Source: Desulfamplus sp.
GTDB taxonomy: Bacteria; Desulfobacterota; Desulfobacteria; Desulfobacterales; Desulfobacteraceae
Length of the DNA stretch: 35,384 nucleotides
Assembly: GCA_015232455.1 (NCBI GenBank)
Contig: JADFZQ010000030.1
Location: 1 to 35,384 of the forward strand
Reading direction: 5' to 3'
The notes beneath the pieces are model-generated. The model worked only from the letters and a program-made list of their open reading frames with translations. It was not told the origin of the DNA and did no database searches. Below are positions 33,775 to 35,384 of the stretch, piece after piece. The position numbers and the translations under genes are program-made. How positions within the stretch are numbered: position 1 is the stretch's first letter; every line of letters begins with the position of its first letter.

Positions 33775-34449
33775 ATGAAAAACAATACATTAAACCAATG
33801 CACAATCGGCTTTAGTGATGACGATATTATTGAGGCAATGAGAGATATTTCAGGCTATTTAGATATAACTCCCTCAGATTTTAAAGAGATTTATCAGATA
33901 GCATCAAGACACGCTTTAGAACGGTTGAAAAATTCAGTTAAAGCAGAGCATGTTATGACGACATCAGTAATAACTGTAGAAGAGAAAACATCGCTTCTTG
34001 ATGCTGCAAAACTTATGGCTCAAAACAACATTTCTGGAATGCCTGTGTTGGACAGTAAAAAAACTCTTTCTGGTGTTCTTTCTGAAAAGGATTTTTTGAA
34101 AAGAATGGTTCAAAAAGATAAAGAAACAATAATTCAAGGTAATAAAGAAGATAATAGAGACAACTCGACAATCGTTAAAACCAATAAAGATGAAAAAGAA
34201 TTTGGTTCATTTATGAGCATTATTGCCCAATGCTTGGATTTTGGCGGTTGTTTAGCATCAGATTTAAAAAAACTTTATGTAAAAGATATTATGTCTTATC
34301 CTCCTATTACTGTAGAAAAATCTATGTCGATTATGGAAGTTGCAGCTATTTTTGAATCTAAAGGAATAAACAGGGTTCCTGTTTTAGATAGTAATTCCAA
34401 ACTCATCGGGATTATTGCCAGATCAGACCTTGTTCAGGCTTTGTGCTAA
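33775..34449 (+). CDS. CBS-pair protein
   Basis: A 224-residue cytoplasmic protein with two CBS domains (about residues 59-112 and 168-224; VMTTSVITVEEKTSLLDAAK and DIMSYPPITVEKSMSIMEVA). CBS pairs bind adenine nucleotides and gate enzymes or transporters. The loop between them (about 113-148) is an Asn/Asp/Lys-rich insert (GNKEDNRDNSTIVKTNKDEK). GGAG lies seven bases before the ATG. The HPP-family gene starts about 100 bases downstream in the same direction. CBS domains are fused to HPP proteins in some bacteria, so it probably regulates that membrane protein. Confidence 0.9.
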   Translation: MKNNTLNQCTIGFSDDDIIEAMRDISGYLDITPSDFKEIYQIASRHALERLKNSVKAEHVMTTSVITVEEKTSLLDAAKLMAQNNISGMPVLDSKKTLSGVLSEKDFLKRMVQKDKETIIQGNKEDNRDNSTIVKTNKDEKEFGSFMSIIAQCLDFGGCLASDLKKLYVKDIMSYPPITVEKSMSIMEVAAIFESKGINRVPVLDSNSKLIGIIARSDLVQALC

Positions 34450-34550
34450 TATGATCCTTACGCTTCGTGTTAAGACGATCCTTACAATGTAATTAATATC
34501 GTATCGTGCCGATTAGTTAATGCTTATGAAAAAAAGCAGAGGAGAGAATT

Positions 34551-35090
34551 TTGATTGAGTTCTTCAATAAAATGAGAGGAGGAAAAGAGAGTCCTCCTGC
34601 TGTAAATATATCTGAAATTTTATGGTCATGGATTGGTGCGTTTTTAGGCATAACCGCAGTTGCCTATCTTCATTATAAATTATTGTCAGAACAGCATATT
34701 GTTTTAATTATCGGCTCTTTTGGGGCATCAGCAGTGCTTATCTACGGTGCAGTAAGAAGCCCTTTGGCACAACCCCGCAATTTTGTGGGAGGACATCTTA
34801 TTTCAGCAGTTATCGGAGTTGCCTCTTATAAACTCTTTCCCGATGCTGTCTGGCTTGCATCTTCATTTGGTGTCGCAACAGCAATTGCAGCCATGCACGC
34901 TACAAAGACTCTTCATCCTCCGGGTGGAGCAACTGCACTTATTGCAGTTATTGGAGGAGAAGAGATTCATAAATTGGGTTTTTATTACGCTTTAGCTCCT
35001 GTTGGTGCAGGTGCCTTGATTATGCTTTTGGTTGCTCTTGTTGTAAATAATCTTGCAAAAAGCAGAAGATACCCTGAATTCTGGTTTTAA
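34551..35090 (+). CDS. HPP-family membrane protein
   Basis: A 179-residue inner-membrane protein with four to five helices and the signature TLHPPGGATALIAVIG that names the family, plus SPLAQPRNFVGGHLISA. Some plastid and cyanobacterial HPP proteins have been shown to carry nitrite, but most family members are untested. The start is TTG (34551) with AGGAG ahead. The next ATG (34572) has no ribosome-binding site. It pairs with the CBS-protein gene upstream and closes the NO/nitrite-themed set. In this position a nitrite or related anion role is attractive but inferred. Confidence 0.9.
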   Translation: MIEFFNKMRGGKESPPAVNISEILWSWIGAFLGITAVAYLHYKLLSEQHIVLIIGSFGASAVLIYGAVRSPLAQPRNFVGGHLISAVIGVASYKLFPDAVWLASSFGVATAIAAMHATKTLHPPGGATALIAVIGGEEIHKLGFYYALAPVGAGALIMLLVALVVNNLAKSRRYPEFWF

Positions 35091-35384
35091 CTTGTTTTAG
35101 AACGAAAAGATTCTTTTCTTGATAATGTAAAACTTTTTTCTGCATACTTTTTTTAAAAAAGGTTAAGCTTATGAACTTGAGTGAGAAAGAAAACACTTAT
35201 CAAGCTGAGTGCTTATGGTATCCATTTATTTTAAAAATAAGTGCTGCCATAGTTTTATTGGTAGCACCCCACTTAACCGTGGTTGAACTTGAATTTGTTA
35301 TAAAAATGAAGATTTTAAGAACTTTCTGCAACCTTTCATGCATGAGTTCTTATGAATCCGAAAACTGTTTTTTGTCCCCATGAG
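35091..35384. other. Stretch after the HPP gene with no recognised gene
   Basis: This AT-rich stretch has a small GAAAAG-ATT-CTTTTC stem (about 35103-35117) that might end the HPP transcript. A 70-codon open frame from 35171 has no family resemblance and only a weak AAGGTTAAG ahead. I do not call it a gene. Confidence 0.5.

Noticed and set aside
35171-35383. Open frame of 70 codons at the end of the window
   Set aside because: No recognisable domain, a weak ribosome-binding site, a composition like non-coding AT-rich DNA, and it ends at the window edge.
1-35384. CRISPR array, tRNA or rRNA genes
   Set aside because: I saw no direct-repeat/spacer pattern and no tRNA- or rRNA-like segment. The tandem repeats at 1-403 are coding.

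Overview
The window comes from an AT-rich anaerobic Gram-negative bacterium. My best guess is Desulfobacterota or a close relative. The reasons are the flagellar gene order flgF-flgG-flgA-flgH-flgI-flgJ with P- and L-ring genes (so an outer membrane), a class I hybrid cluster protein whose ligands match the Desulfovibrio enzyme, a MetF with a MetV-like Cys-rich tail, multihaem cytochromes paired with an NrfD/4Fe-4S module, and an acyl-CoA dehydrogenase with its own ETF. No rRNA or tRNA marker is present, so the taxonomy is an inference.

Layout. (1) 1-599: the 3' end of a TPR gene built from 138-bp repeats that are identical at the DNA level. (2) 615-6013: a rod/ring flagellar operon on the minus strand, behind a well-formed sigma-54 promoter at 5998-6013. 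(3) 6211-13838: a secreted transglutaminase-like protein followed by a 1726-aa hybrid kinase with 14 propeller repeats, a kinase core, a receiver and an Hpt domain. (4) 13968-21758: a minus-strand run of coaD, a LysR regulator, a DMT transporter, an epimerase, an acyl-CoA dehydrogenase, an orphan antitoxin-like gene, etfB, and an EtfA fused to an XRE-cupin module. (5) 21759-22183: a small scar with an IS5-type remnant and a dispersed palindrome. (6) 22184-34449 and on to 35090: a nitrogen-oxide themed region. It holds an octahaem HAO-family cytochrome with NrfD, 4Fe-4S and tetrahaem subunits, metF, hcp behind an FNR/DNR-type promoter, a small cupin, a quinol NO reductase, a CBS-domain protein and an HPP-family membrane protein.

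How they may work together. The tetrahaem, 4Fe-4S and NrfD subunits look like a quinol-linked electron-transfer complex that could feed the periplasmic octahaem enzyme. With Hcp (cytoplasmic NO/hydroxylamine chemistry), qNor (NO to N2O at the membrane) and an HPP protein (some relatives carry nitrite), the region reads as a detoxification or respiration island for nitrite, NO and hydroxylamine. This is inferred from context.

The most unusual features are the EtfA-XRE-cupin fusion, the octahaem/NrfCD set inside the NO island, Asn/Ser/Lys-rich inserts in several otherwise conserved enzymes, the base-identical TPR repeats, and three families of dispersed palindromes placed between genes.
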